Shown piece after piece: positions 33,632 through 46,279 of a DNA stretch of 64,000 nt. The translations under genes were made by a program, and so were the position numbers. The stretch covers positions 15,390,487-15,454,486 of the forward strand of contig CM060696.1 of assembly GCA_030686995.1 (NCBI GenBank), in the 5' to 3' direction. Position 1 is the stretch's first letter. The number at the start of each line of letters is the position of its first letter. A model generated the notes under the pieces. That model was not told where the DNA came from. It made no database searches and worked only from the letters and a program-made list of their open reading frames with translations. Source of the stretch: Artemisia argyi (taxonomy: Eukaryota; Streptophyta; Magnoliopsida; Asterales; Asteraceae).

Positions 33632-35399
33632 CACAGTGTAACAATTCGCAATTTCAGGTTAACTTTTATTCCCGAAAATTTCGCTATTCACTTTTTACTA
33701 TTCACTTTTACTATTCATCTTAAAAATTTTTATTTCATATTCTCGTAAGTTAAGCTATTTTAACGATAATCCGAGAGTTTGACGCTCGTCGGATCATTTC
33801 TGCAAAAATCACAAAGCCGTGTCCGAGATTTACTTTTAGGTTTAAACGTCATTCTAGCATCCCGATATGTCCATAAAACATTATAAACAAAAGAAATATG
33901 ATTTTCTCTCATTTTAGGACAATTCCAAAAGTTTTGGAATTTTACGTTTTTCAGTTCAGCGTTTTACGCGAATTACGCGTTTTAGACCCGTGTTTCCAGT
34001 TTTTACCAGGGTTTTAGCACCCGATAGATCCTACCACTCATTTTATATTTTATTATGGAGTATATTGATGAGTTCTAGCATATTTATAAGTTTCATATTT
34101 TTAGGATACCCGGTTTTACGTTTCGTGACTTAAAAACTTACGGTTAGCGATTTACGGAGTCAAAACTAGCTACATACTTAGGATATTATCATCCAAAGAC
34201 CATGACTACTCATCTAGTCACCCTTATCTCTTACAAACCGACTTTGGAGGGGGGGAGTCACAATGTGTGGTTAAATCTTGACTTTAGTCATTAGATCATA
34301 CTTATTTACAACTTTGTCACCAAGTTTACGCACTTTCCTAACACTTTCCTAACCTCCACATCCTAGCCTATATAAATGATCACATATGACTTAGAAAAAC
34401 TCATTCTCCTTTCCTTTCTTCATCATAAAAATGCCACATCTATTATACCTAGCACCATGATCCTTTGATCTTCAATATACAAGTTACACTACAAAGTTCA
34501 AGGTCTTAGTATTCTCTACCTAGTTCTTAAGTTTGTTTGGTGATTCCATGGTTGAATTAGGAGCTACACAAGGTTACTAGGGCTGAAGTTAAATGATTTT
34601 CACAAGGTTTATATCAAGTCTATCAATGGTTACAAGAGTTATGGTGAAGGGTTTACAAGCATAGGTTTAGTGTCCTAGTTCATATTTGACTTCCTTTCTT
34701 AAGTGAAAGCCAAAAGTTGTAAGAAACCCTTATACACTTTCTTACTCAATATCATTTTCATGCTCTTTGTGTTCTTTTCATGCTATATATGTTCTTGTTA
34801 TTGTGTTCATGATGTTTAAAAATGGATAAAACGAGTATTGGTATACATATGTTAACTAATGACAAGCAAACTAGTGATTTTTATGGAAAACCACGACCAC
34901 AATAGTATAACTTTGATATTTGACACTTACTTATTGTTAAAGAGGACTTAACAAGGAAAACATAGCAATTTGAATCACCCAAAACGAGTACACGAGTCAA
35001 AAGTTATGACCATTTGAAGTTAGCGAAACCAAAACGGCAAAACTGCCTAAATAGCATTCTGATCAAATTTTGATTTTGAAAGTCCCACTTCTGGTCCGAT
35101 TCATCAAAAAGTTAAAACACAAAAGTTGTCCGGAACGACGTTTTCGTTCAGGAACAAAGAAGCTCGAGCCCTGAAAACGCTTTCCGAGTGATAATTTCTT
35201 CAAATTCTTAACAACCCATTTTTAGACCAAAGTCACTATATTATAGTTATGAATTACTAAGACCAAGAGGTCTAATGACCTAAAGCCAAGACCACAACCA
35301 TGGCTAAAGCCAAGGTTGAGTCTCAAGACCATGGTAACAATGACCAAGGTCACGGCAAAGCCACGGCTAAAGACCATATAACTTTTAAAGATCAAAAAG

Positions 35400-35435
<36 letters not shown>

Positions 35436-36626
35436 ATCAAATACTACAATAGTAGGGAGCCTCATGTGAGGAGTTCATTAAGTAAGCCGTCGAGATGAGT
35501 TGTGGATTTACGAGTTAAAGTTTCCTGGCTCCTCGAACGTTTACTCCATGACTTCTGAATTATGTCGGCCCGAACGGTAGTAAGAGATGTACAAACTATA
35601 CATGTTTCATAAACGACTTATATTCAAAGACTTACATTATATACTAAGTACTACATCATGAACATTATGCAAGACATATATTGGCAATTCTTCGTATCCT
35701 TAGACGTTACTCCAAACCTAAGTCACAACGTTCTATTATAGGCTGCTCTTAGAGACTTTCGCGATTCGACTACCACTTTCATTTCTCATTACATAAGCTT
35801 AAGGTGAGTCATAGCCCCTACTCTTTTCGTACTTGTTTTAACTCTTTGGGGGGGATACATGCACAACTACTTGCTTACTTGTATAAATACTCAAAACATT
35901 TATACTTGATTGTTTCATACTTGATTGTCTTATACTTGATGGCATTATACTTGATTTCATACATGACTGTCTTATCTTTGGGAAGTGGCTCCCAGTTATC
36001 TTTGGGAAGTGGCTCCCAGTTTTCTTTGGGAAGTGGCTCCCAGTTGTCTTTGATACATCCTAACATTTGCTAATGTTGGATACATCATAAAAGTGAGGTC
36101 TTCGGAGATGAAGTAGAGACTCACTACTAATTGCTAAATTGTCTTGATGAACTTATACATGTCTTTATTATACTATATTGTAGCAGTGGGTTGTGAACAC
36201 ACAGGTTACAAGTCTCTTATGGCGGGACTTGTAACTGAGTGGATTCACGATGCCTTTGCTGTGTGAACATTCTTTTAAGGCTTTTCAACTGTTTTAAGAC
36301 AAACTCTATGAACTCACCAACCATTGTGTTGACACTTTAGCATGTTTATCTCAGGTTAGTAAGGCGATAGCTAGTGCGAGGAACTTAGAGTCAAGCTGCA
36401 TATTCTGAAGACTTACGCTTTTATCATTTACCATTCAAAACTTTGTATACATTTATGTATCATACTTTGGAATCTCAAGTTTGTAACTCGGAATTTATTA
36501 ATCGAATGGTAACTTTTCAAAACGTCTCATTTAGAGTTCGTTTTCTATACCTTGTACTTTGTATTATGAAGTAGCACCCCTATGACACAGTCTTCCGCTG
36601 CGGTATTTTGGGGGTGTTACACACAG
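33632..36626 (+). mobile_element. Solo LTR D, 2985 bp, chromovirus-like
   Basis: The solo LTR is 33637-36621, flanked by CACAG (33632-33636 and 36622-36626). It starts TGTAACAATTCG and ends GGGGGTGTTACA, perfect TGTAACA inverted ends. It has no coding region; the left LTR of C shows the empty site. The 3' end (TTCCGCTGCGGTATTTTGGGGG...) recalls Tekay/Del-type Gypsy LTRs, a recognition from memory. A TATA-like TATATAAATGATC is at about 34371. Inside: a (TA)n run at about 35403-35432; degenerate AGACCAAGG/CACGGC phrases at 35262-35380; and three copies of a 24-bp unit (TCTTTGGGAAGTGGCTCCCA...) at 35973-36047. It probably arose by LTR-LTR recombination. Confidence 0.85.
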
Positions 36627-39588
36627 GCTTGTGATCACTAATGAGCTTGGTGTGAGCTTGTGGAAATGGTGTAATATCCTGATGACTCAGAGGTATGTTG
36701 TGAGTGGGCAAACAACAAGCTCACACAACTTATCTAATAAGCTCATAAGAGCTCAACAAGCACTGAGCTATTGAGATGGGTAGTTAAGCTTTACAAAAAG
36801 CTAAACCACACAAGCTTAAGCTCAGTGAGGAACTTTTTATGGGCTAATGAAATACTACTCACCTTCACTGTTTGCTTCAGTGAAGGGGGTGAAGTGAACA
36901 AAAAAAAGTGGGTTGATTGAGCTATCTAAATAAGCTACTAACAGACAATAAGCATAAACATAACAAATATGCCACTAGGGCAACACAAATAAGCCAAAAA
37001 CATCAAGGTGGGTCAAGTCATGAGACTTATGCAAGCTCATGAACTTGACAGTCCAACTTGTGCACAGGGCAAAAACATGTAGATATAAGCACAAATAAAA
37101 GCTAGCAATAAGCTAAATTAAAAATTAACAAAATTCACACATAAAGACAAGCTGCTAAACTAAAACATATTACAAGCATAGATCCTAAAAATTAATATTA
37201 AATCCTACACAAAATTCTAAGTTTATTCAAAAAACAGAAAAACTAAATTTTGACTTTTTAAGTTTTATGATCAAAGTTGACTTTGATCAACTTTGATCTG
37301 AATTTAATGACTAATTAAGATATATTAAGTTACAAGAACATGAAACTAACAAAGATTAACAACTTTTTAACACATATGCAAGGTTTTAGGTTATGACAAC
37401 CTCAGATTGCTCATAATGAGACAGTCAAGTGTCAATTTGACTATCTACCATGCTACACTCTTAAGTTAAGGTTTCCCTGAGTCATTTAGGTCACATAGGG
37501 CATACATAAAGCAAGAACAATACCCTACACAGTCTTAAACACAGATCATCTATCATATCCAAACAACCCTTTAATGAGACTAAATTGAGCTTTTCATTAC
37601 ATAGAACTGTATAAACGTTATTTATCATATCCAGAGGCTTTAATGTGTCAAATCAGACCTTTTTAAGTTTAAACAAGTAGTCACTCAAGTCTAAACCTAT
37701 GATAATCAAAATATGGCATATTGACAGTTAAAATGACTTTTTAAGCACAATCAAATTCCAAAACATGAAAATACATTAATAAACACTGATTTAACTAAAC
37801 AACAACAAATAAACATAGAAACATAATAATTAAAGCAGAATAAAGGCTAGAAATGTAAAATGCAGAAATTGTAAAAAGATGACTTACAAGTATATCAAAC
37901 TGAGAACCAATAGAAGCAAGGATCATTTCACTACCTAAGGCTTCCCATGAAGCTTCTAAACCAGAATCATTCCAAAATTTCCTTTGCTCCAAGCAGTTTG
38001 TATTATGAACACTAACTTTTGATTTATTTTCTATTTTCTCCATTTTTTTTATGATGTTTTATTTTAAGAGATTAAAGCTGTATTGAGGTTTCTAAAAGCT
38101 AATTAAGCTTTGTCAGGAGCTTAAGTGACCTATTTGAGTCCATTAAACAACACTAATCAAACAGAAATTTAAATGACATGAAAATAAAGGATACAAATAT
38201 GAAGAACAAGAATTTCAAAAGTAACTTGCAATTAAACTGAAATTGAGGTTCCATTACACTAATTTGAGGATCATTACACTATTTAAGACTGTAAATGACA
38301 TGTAATTAAAGAAAGCAATAAGTTAAGTTACACTACGTGACCTAGGCTAATCCAAAGGTACTTATTCTTCTGCTCCATCTCTTTCTTTTATACACTCTGA
38401 ACTCCTTGGTGCCCACTCATAAAATCCCACTCTTAATCTTGTCCATTGGTTAAGCAGAAATCATCCTAGCCGTTTAAATAACTTTTGGCGCCAAAAGTCT
38501 CTTTGGTAGCGTGAGGCTGTTTGGGAGCAATTAATGCTTCTTGGGGTGTTGTATAGGTGGAGGGGACAAGGTGAGGTGGCTTTTGAAACTTGGAGGCCAA
38601 GTTGGAAGAAAAACAGGGGAAAGGAGGAAAGGTTGAGTGTTTTCATGGTGAGGAAGCATTAACTGCTTCTTGGGAAGAGGTGAGGTGGTGTAGGAGGGTA
38701 GGTTGTGAGCTGGGGTAGACAGGTGGAGGGTGAGAGCTGGCAAAAACCACCTGGTTTTCAGGTTTCAGGCTGGGGGTGAAAGGGATGAACAGTATTGGTG
38801 GTTTTGGCGGGGGTTGACCCTGTTTGACCCTGGTAAATATTAAGGGTGTTGGGCTGGGTGGTGTATGGGCCTAGGGAGTGGGCTGTGGTGTTTGTATTTT
38901 GGTTTGGATTTGGTTTTGTTATTTATTAAGGGTCCGGATTGGTTTTGTGTAACTAGGGCCCAAGGACCAATTGTGTAACTTCTGAAAACTTGAGGGACCT
39001 TGATAGCCAAAATTCCAAACTTAATTCCAAGGACCAAACCTGCAACAAATATTAACACAAGAACCAAAGTTGTATAATTTATAATTTTTATAACTTTAGG
39101 GACCTTTTATGTAAATTTGGATATTTGAGGGACTAAAGTTGTAAATTCCCAAAAGTTTATCAAAATTGTTCCAATTTGTCATTCATGCATAGTACAAGGG
39201 TAATTTGTGATAAAATTCTATTTTGAGTACCCAGGGACTAAGTTTGCCAATTTTGAAACTTGAGGGGTAAAAATTGCCATTTTGTGTAAACTTTCATCCA
39301 GGGATCATTTGTGAATATTTTTGGTTTCCCAAGGACTTAAGTTGACTTTTATTTCATTTTAAACCTTCAGGGACTAGTTTTGCCAATTTGTGAAACTTGA
39401 GGGACTGAAACTGCCAATTATGCAAACTTTGTACGTTTTTCATCTGTTTTTGGTATTTTTGCATTTGAAACATATAAAACACACTTCTAAGATATTTTAA
39501 GTATTTTGATGCATATTTGAGTGTTTTTGGATGTTTTGGCAGTTCAGATTGGTATAAAATGATGAGTATTTAGACACTCATCAAGCAT

Positions 39589-39972
39589 GATGAAGATCAT
39601 GAAGCTCATGTAACACTTAAACAAAGACCATACGAGACTGATGTGAAGCAGTATTTACCAAAGTGTGTGAAACTTCTTGTAGTTGGGTGTGATACCTTCT
39701 ATTTATATAGAGGCGAATAGGTTTTATAGATAAACCCTTGAGGGTTGATCAACGGCGGAGCCAGATATTGATCATCAAGAGAGCAGACAAAGTAGATATG
39801 TGGACTCTCTTTCTTGGCTCTGCTTCCTATAATGTTGGTCGTGTATCTCCCACTATGCTATGTCAGATTCGTGCATCTTCACCGTTAGTGACAGTTGAGG
39901 ACAATTGTCTCATGCGCATGTACTATGCGGCCTAGAGATGTTACCAGGTCTAGCTTGACCAGAGTTTACATG
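39589..39972. other. Intergenic sequence, no recognised gene
   Basis: Continuation of the target of element C. A plus-strand ORF at 39738-39935 has no recognisable domain. A CGGCGGAGCCAG motif at about 39752 resembles one at 21264. Confidence 0.4.
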
Positions 39973-40330
39973 ATTCTCGTTAGGGCTGAGCATCGGGCTA
40001 AAACCGACCCGACCCGACCCGGCCCGAAAAAACCAAAAACCGAAAATCATGAAAATCCTAAATCGAAACCGAACCGACAGACTGCCGGGTCGGTTCGGTT
40101 TTGTGTCGGGCCGTCGGTTCGGTTTGATTTAGGTGTATTTAGGTATGTTTTTGTCGGTTTTGAGCCGAACTGAACCGAACCGAACCGAACCGACCCAAAA
40201 CCGAAAACATGTAAAACATGAAACCAAAACCAAACTAACGAGCTGTCGGGTAGGCTCAGTTTTTTTCGGTTCGGTAGGTTTTGTCGGTCCGGTTTAGTTT
40301 TGGACTTTGATGCTCAGCCCTAATTCTCGT
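39973..40330. mobile_element. hAT-type MITE, 342 bp
   Basis: Element 39981-40322 with termini TAGGGCTGAGCATC and GATGCTCAGCCCTAA, flanked by ATTCTCGT (39973-39980 and 40323-40330). An 8-bp duplication and TAGGG ends fit hAT. The interior is a G+C-rich near-palindrome of CCGAACCGAACC / GGTTCGGTTCGG units, able to form a long foldback. Confidence 0.85.
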
Positions 40331-40599
40331 CATGGCTGAATCGCGAACCTTGAGTATATAGGCTTGATTCGAGCGTGTAGTTAGTGGGCTTGTGCCACTA
40401 ATATTGATACATTATCAAGTCCCCAAAGTCTAGTATTATTTCATGTATAAGTGAGATGATGTTTGACTTTGAAATAACTTTGTCCCCCCAGTCGTGTGCG
40501 GGGTCCGTGTATTGGGCTCACTCATGAGTTTCCTTATAATGATGACTTAGTAAGTCGTGTTTCCCATGTGACGTATGGGGTGTACAGGGTAAGGTCGCA
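40331..40599. other. Intergenic sequence, no recognised gene
   Basis: Nothing coding is seen. It ends where DOG1 homology begins. Confidence 0.4.
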
Positions 40600-40737
40600 T
40601 TACATAGAGTTGTAAGGCATTACAAAAAAACCTACCAAGCTAAATCCAAATGGGAAGAACAAGATGCAATTTCCATGCTTACTCCTACATGGAGAAGCAA
40701 TTTAGAGGACACATTTTTATGGATTGGAGGATGGCGT
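40600..40737 (+). pseudogene. DOG1-like gene fragment, cut by Gypsy LTR
   Basis: Closely matches the DOG1-like gene from about 19817 to 19948 (the ...YQAKSKWEEKDAISMLTPTWRSKLEDAFLWIGGWR part), with a small indel near 40627 and several substitutions. Homology stops exactly at the LTR at 40738. I found no continuation downstream. Either a second DOG1-like gene was broken by the Gypsy insertion and later deletion, or a captured fragment was carried here. Confidence 0.85.
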
Positions 40738-42180
40738 TGATGAAGCGAAAAGTGTACCGCTTTTGGGGGGTCATTTAAGGCCAAATTCGAGATTATTTGA
40801 TCAAATATCGCCCTAAATCGTTCCTTTTGTCATTTTAGGTACTTTTGAGAGGAATTTTACAAAAGGAAACATTTTGGACATTTTTGGAGCGAAAAAGTGC
40901 AGAAAACGACAAAGTCTCAAAAGCATGCTGGAAATTGCACTTGACAGCGTCACAAGGTGTTAGTGACGGCGTCATGAGTAGACAAAAGGGTGGATAAATC
41001 AAATACACGTGACGCGCCAGAATGTTTTGTGAAGGGGATCTAACGGCGTCACGTACAAAATTTCTAAGGCCATCAAGAGTTATCACAAAGAGTGACGGCC
41101 CAGAACCCATAAAGAGTGACGGCGTCAGAAGTGGATCTAGGCAATACGAGTTTAATTTGGCGGCGAGTTGACGGCGTCAGACTTAACTATTGACGCCATC
41201 ATGATGAAAAAAATATATATAGTTTTCTAGTTTTCATTCATTGTGTGCAACTTTGAGGGAATAAAACCCTAGACGAATTTCCAGCTATTTTAAGGGTTTT
41301 TAACCCTTTGTTTCTTCCATGTTCAATTGAAGATAAGTACTTTACCAAATCATTCAATATGTCTATGTATTGTTTGATTATATCTTACACTTGTCTTCTC
41401 TTTAACATGCTAGGCTAGGTTTCCTGTGTGTTTGCTTAGATGTAATGAAACCTAGATGTTAATTATTGGTTGATGGTTTGCTTATAATTGTTGTGGATGA
41501 ATGAATTCGATGTTAGGCTTAAGAAAACTGGCTGACTTCCATTTGGTAACTTGCTTGAACGTCTTAAGAAACATGATCGGATGTGTACTACGATAAATTG
41601 GTTATATTTAATGCATAGGTAACATCCAGTGATACCATGTTAGGAGCTTTTAGTCGGCTCGACATAGGATTGAGGTAGAAGCCTATAGAGTTAGGAAAGA
41701 TCGTACACGGCCCTACGACTAGTATTAAGGAATATAACCCATCATCCATGAAATTGTAACAAGCTAATCACCTGGTAAAAGATATCTAGGGAGTAATGAA
41801 ATCTAATTAAACACACTTTCTCTCATTATTGTTTACACCACAATTTAGTTTTAGTTCATTTTATTTTATTTTGATTGCATATTTAGTTAATTGGGTTAGT
41901 TGACTAGCAACTAATTCCGCCTACTCCTTCAAAACCCGAGATTTTTACTTGCTTTCTTTAAAATATAAAAATACAAAAAGAATCATCCCTCACCCCTAGA
42001 CCTAGTTTAGTAGAATTTTAACCCTAGCGAACACTATTTCTAGAGTTGAACGATCAATCCCCCGGTACTTGTCACTATACTATACTACAACGAACAGGTA
42101 CATTTCCTGGTGGGGATTGCAAGCTTCTCATGATCCCTTGAGAGGTAAAACCTTTTGCGAGGGTGCAATTCCACGCATCA
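40738..42180 (+). repeat. Gypsy LTR (5' LTR of truncated element)
   Basis: Starts TGATGAAGCG, ends CCACGCATCA, and is followed 6 bp later by the PBS, so it is a 5' LTR on the plus strand. A TATA box (ATATATATAG, about 41212-41222) fits U3. Upstream of it, at about 40942-41202, TGACGGCGTCA-like boxes recur about eight times. Minus-strand ORF 40835-41110 is a by-product of these. No second LTR in the window. Confidence 0.8.
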
Positions 42181-42560
42181 AGTTTTTGGCGCCGCTGCCG
42201 GGGAATAGTTATTGTCTAGGTTGAAATTTATTTTTATTAGGTCTACTTGCTAGATTCCTTTCTAGTAAGATTTTTATTTTATTTTTACAGGTTTCCTTTA
42301 GTCTATCTTTTCTTTGTGTGTTTGTTCGTATAATTCTCATTAATTATTCCGTTGGCCACTATGGAAAACGCGAATCCACCCCTTTCACCTATCGAGGTTG
42401 CTTTGTTGCGTGAACAGATTGAGAATGAGATTAGGGAACTTAAATAACTCAATAGATTGGTTGATATTGAGCTTGACTATGCTCTTAATGACTTAGCAAT
42501 AGCCATGGACTTAGATAATAACGAGATTGCGTCTTTCCATATTGGCCAATGGTTTCCTTG
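42181..42560 (+). mobile_element. Truncated Gypsy interior: PBS and start of gag
   Basis: PBS TGGCGCCGCTGCCGGGGA at 42187-42204. An ATG at 42361 opens MENANPPLSPIEVALLREQ and meets an in-frame TAA after about 28 codons; the frame then continues briefly. Homology to a Gypsy element cannot be followed beyond about 42560, where a different element seems to begin. Confidence 0.65.
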
Positions 42561-45559
42561 AGCGCATTTTTTATTTCTGATCCTCATTATACATAATAGC
42601 AAGCTCTATATTGTGTGTAAACAAATTTATCGACGTCATTTATGTTTCGATTCCATATAATTTTAGACATGATATAATTTATTGAGATCTCATTAGCTAT
42701 TTAAGGTTCTTTGGAACCTTCATGTCTAGTGTCTCTTTATGAGACTATCATGGGGTCTTTTATACCTCGAACAACCATCTTGTTTTCATGCTCCATATTT
42801 TTCATCGAGGATTTTATTTGGAATCGATTTGTCTACCATGCTTGAGGCATGTCATAATAAAATAGTGTCCTTGAGGGACAACTTCTAATTAGAGCATGAG
42901 TAGCTGAAATTTTGTTTTTAGCCAATGTTTATTTATGTCTATTAGATTATCCATTTTAATAATCAATTCATAAAATTTCTTTCGAGGATCAATAGAATAT
43001 GATAATTCATTCTGAATTTGCAGCTACTTCTCTCCTCCTGAAGGAATTATCCATCTTCTATATCCCATATATGTGCATTTAGGTGGAGTAATTTGCACAC
43101 AGAAAAACTGAAATGGGATATGTTTGGTTTATAACCAAAACCAATTATAAAGGGGAGGATTTATAATAACATATTGGCATAATGCTAATTTTGTTGTTGT
43201 GTATATTATAATATAGCCCCATACAACAACAAAAAATTTCTCTCAATGTCATTTAAGATTTTAAGTAATTCATCGAATATTCATGATGAAATACTTATTC
43301 TGGAATGTTAGGCTCATTTTGAGCTATTAATCATGCAAACTTGAGGTTGCAATTTGATGACCATTTAGACGATGCATCGATTTTAAACTCTAAATGGTTC
43401 ATACAATGGATTTTTATGCCTACATATATCCATTTGTTTTCTTTCCAGAAAATTGAGGAATTGAGTCCCCATTCTAGTTGATAGATTAATAATCAACTTC
43501 TTTTAAGAGATAATACCATTTATATTAAAGAATCTTATTCTTCTATAGTTTCGCATCATTAATGACTCGGGATGGTGTAACCGGTCATGCCAAAAATATT
43601 ATAATTATAGCTCATAAACTTATGTTATGGCTATGATTAGCTTTCACTAATCTTTATTTAATGGATGTCGAGGAAGATACAAAAGAATATAATGCATCCT
43701 TAATATTTAACTTCGTTCCTCATGACAATTTTATATTTCTTTTATGGAGCAAAATGTGCTAGCATAGATTCTTAAATCTATGAATATAGTGTGTAATATC
43801 TTTGACACACTTGTATATTGCATACATCACATTGCATTTTTGCATAAATAGCATTTTTGTTTGCTCCTTTCTTATTGTATTTTCGCCACTAGTGGTGGTT
43901 TGTCATTGTCATACTACCTCGACCATTTACCATGATAAATGATCTTTAACCATTTATCGTTACATTATCACATTCACATAAGGCAATGAGGATCTCACAT
44001 TGATCATTTTATCTCATTCACTTGAGGGAATGAACATCTCATGTTGATCATTTTATCACATTCGCTTTAGGAATGGAGATCTTTATGTTGATCATTTCCT
44101 CGTTTTATCTTGCAACTTGAGGTTTCATTCTAGTTTCTTTGAATTAACAGGACAATAATTTCTATCCACCACGTCCATAATCACAATATCTACATGATCA
44201 TCGTTATTCAGTCACATTCAGTTGAGTGAATGGAGCAAATTTAGTGAACGGGTTTTATCGTGTTTGTTCAAACATGCCCATTTCTTTTATATCAAAGCAT
44301 CGTTCTCGATATATGAGTATATTCGAGGCATTAACCATCTCATTGCATTTTTTCTTTTCATCATTCCGATGTACTACTTAATATTGCGAAAAAATGTGCT
44401 CGCATTTGCAAGAATCTCTTGCTTATCATGGTCAAATCTTTCTTTTAGATTTTGACATACATTTAACGGATCTTTCACCGCTATATATTTTCTTTTTAAT
44501 TCAGATTTAACACTAAAATTGTGAGACCAAACTCGCTTATCTTTTTTTTTAATGCAGCTTGAGGTGCATACATTCATAGTGAGATTTTTGAGAATATTAT
44601 TTGCTTTTATGTGGTAATGTATCCTTGAGATCTTACCATAATTTAACGAATCTTTCATCGTTAAGTATTCCCTTTTAAGGTCCTCACGAAAAAGACGAGG
44701 TTCTTCTAAAAAAAATTACAGTTAAATAGATTTTAACATCAAAAGTCCACACAAATATTGAGAACAAAAAAAATAAAAATAAAAAATTGATGTTTGAGAA
44801 CTTCAAATCAGACATGTGAACAAAATCAATATTTCTAATATTTCATTTAAATTATTGAAAAAACATATGTGGAAAGCAATGATATTGATTCATGAAAGAA
44901 TCATATTAGAACTTGAGGTTCTAATAATTTTTTTTCAGCCATAACATGATGGCTATGTTGTTTTGATTCTCTCTTTGTAGTCACGATAAAACATTTATTG
45001 TTTTTGTAAATTACATGAGAGTTTGGAAAATTAACAATAGAATATAACATAATTCTCGTTATGTAACCACAATAGAACATTTATTGTTCTTGTAAATAGA
45101 GTTTAAGAAATTAGCAAGAAAGTATAAACAACAATTGTATGACCATATATGCTTCAATTGCACTTGACTTTAAAAAAACCTTTATAACCCTAAACACAAT
45201 ATAAACTGTGTTTGATCATATACATATCATATTGAGCATGTTTTGTAGAAACTTTTATATAGTATTGCACCTACAAAGGGACTAGCCATAAGTCTTTAAT
45301 TATAATAGTTCAAGTCCGCATAATACAATGCGTCAAAACGCAACACAGGGTGTCCTAGCATAAACGTATGGTAATATGGTATGCTCAAAAACAGTTCATG
45401 ATCAAACTTGATAAAATATATATTGTTAAAAAAAATCAACGAAGTGGAGAAAACTTATCTTCGTAAATATTTGTCATGAATTTAATAAGGATTGATTCGT
45501 CCTTTATTTTCTTGGTGCATATGTCGATCTCTCTTTTAGAGTCATTCGTGCTGATAACG
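42561..45559 (-). mobile_element. Decayed Copia interior with gag remnant
   Basis: A PBS-like CGTTATCAGCACGA is read on the minus strand at about 45547-45559. A minus-strand ORF at 44374-44658 contains LKRKYIAVKDPLNVC.NLKERFDH, a recognisable Copia gag segment. Near 44160-44175 minus-strand codons read a Gly/Arg/Tyr-rich stretch like the Gag basic region. Diverged repeats with TTGATCATTTTATC..ATTC..TTGAGG recur at about 43960-44095. Many stops and frameshifts; no pol domain was recognised. Confidence 0.6.
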
Positions 45560-46050
45560 TGTTATAAATGTAATGAACAAGAACATAAGAATGAGAGAAG
45601 GGAAAATTCTTATTAAGTTGTAATCCAAGAGGTTACATTAAGGTGTATTTATAAGATACAAATCCTAATATGATATGATGAATAGACATCACTAATAAGC
45701 CCATAAGCTCATATTTAGAATATAAATTTTTGCAATGTAGCCTGCTAACCAAATTTGGTAATCGACTCCTACTAGTGATTAGTTGAACTAATTTCTTATT
45801 TTGTAAGATAATGATTCTATTTACAGGATCTGCTAACCAAAATTGATTATGAAGTGGTAAAATGAAAGTGCTAACATACTCTAATACAGGGTACATTCTT
45901 ATATAAATACTGTATAAATTTATCGTACAAAACACAAAAATATTTATAAGCTGGTTATCCAAAAACCTGTGAATAGTAGGTTATCCAAAAAACCACAGTA
46001 TCGTAATAAAACTTGTTTGGGTGGTAAAAAGAAGATTTTACCGTCTCATA
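45560..46050 (-). repeat. Probable Copia LTR, outer end uncertain
   Basis: On the minus strand it ends ...CATTTATAACA at 45560 next to the PBS-like sequence. A TATA-type CTTATAAATACACC lies at about 45643-45656. The outer boundary toward the PDI gene is not clear, and there is no matching second LTR. Confidence 0.5.
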
Positions 46051-46279
46051 ATATTCACGGAACCTACACTTTCAAGACAGTAGTTATGTTTTGAGTTTAT
46101 TTATCTTCATTCTAGCCAAAACATTTATTCATATCATGCACTACAAAAAGTTAAACGGTGATGGAGGTGGAGGATGGTACAAGGATGCAACGATATAATC
46201 CGTTATTTAACTTAAAAGTAGAGTACAACTGAACTACCGATTAAAAAAAGACAACTCTCAGAGTCTCAGGAGAAACTCT

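Larger units (their letters stand above)
24191..39583 (-). mobile_element. LARD-like non-coding Gypsy derivative, element C
   Basis: Very long LTRs (24191-29649, 5459 bp; 31137-39583, 5457 bp after removing solo LTR D and one duplication) enclose only 1487 bp. Target duplication AGCAT at 24186-24190 and 39584-39588. The PBS (31114-31131) and polypurine tract (29650-29662) set the orientation as minus. No gag, pol or env is present anywhere. Large retrotransposon derivatives (LARDs) are defined by long LTRs and a non-coding interior, but this interior is unusually short, with LTRs over three times longer. The two LTRs are nearly identical by eye, suggesting recent movement by enzymes of another element. 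Shared PBS type, LTR-start palindrome and hairpin module make B's family, or an autonomous relative, a likely helper. Confidence 0.88.
31137..39583 (-). repeat. 5' LTR of element C, interrupted by solo LTR D
   Basis: Matches 24191-29649 across its length with scattered single-base differences (for example near 31230, 31246 and 33470). The interruption at 33637-36621 is flanked by CACAG. The tRNA-like segment repeats at 32373-32456. Confidence 0.9.
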
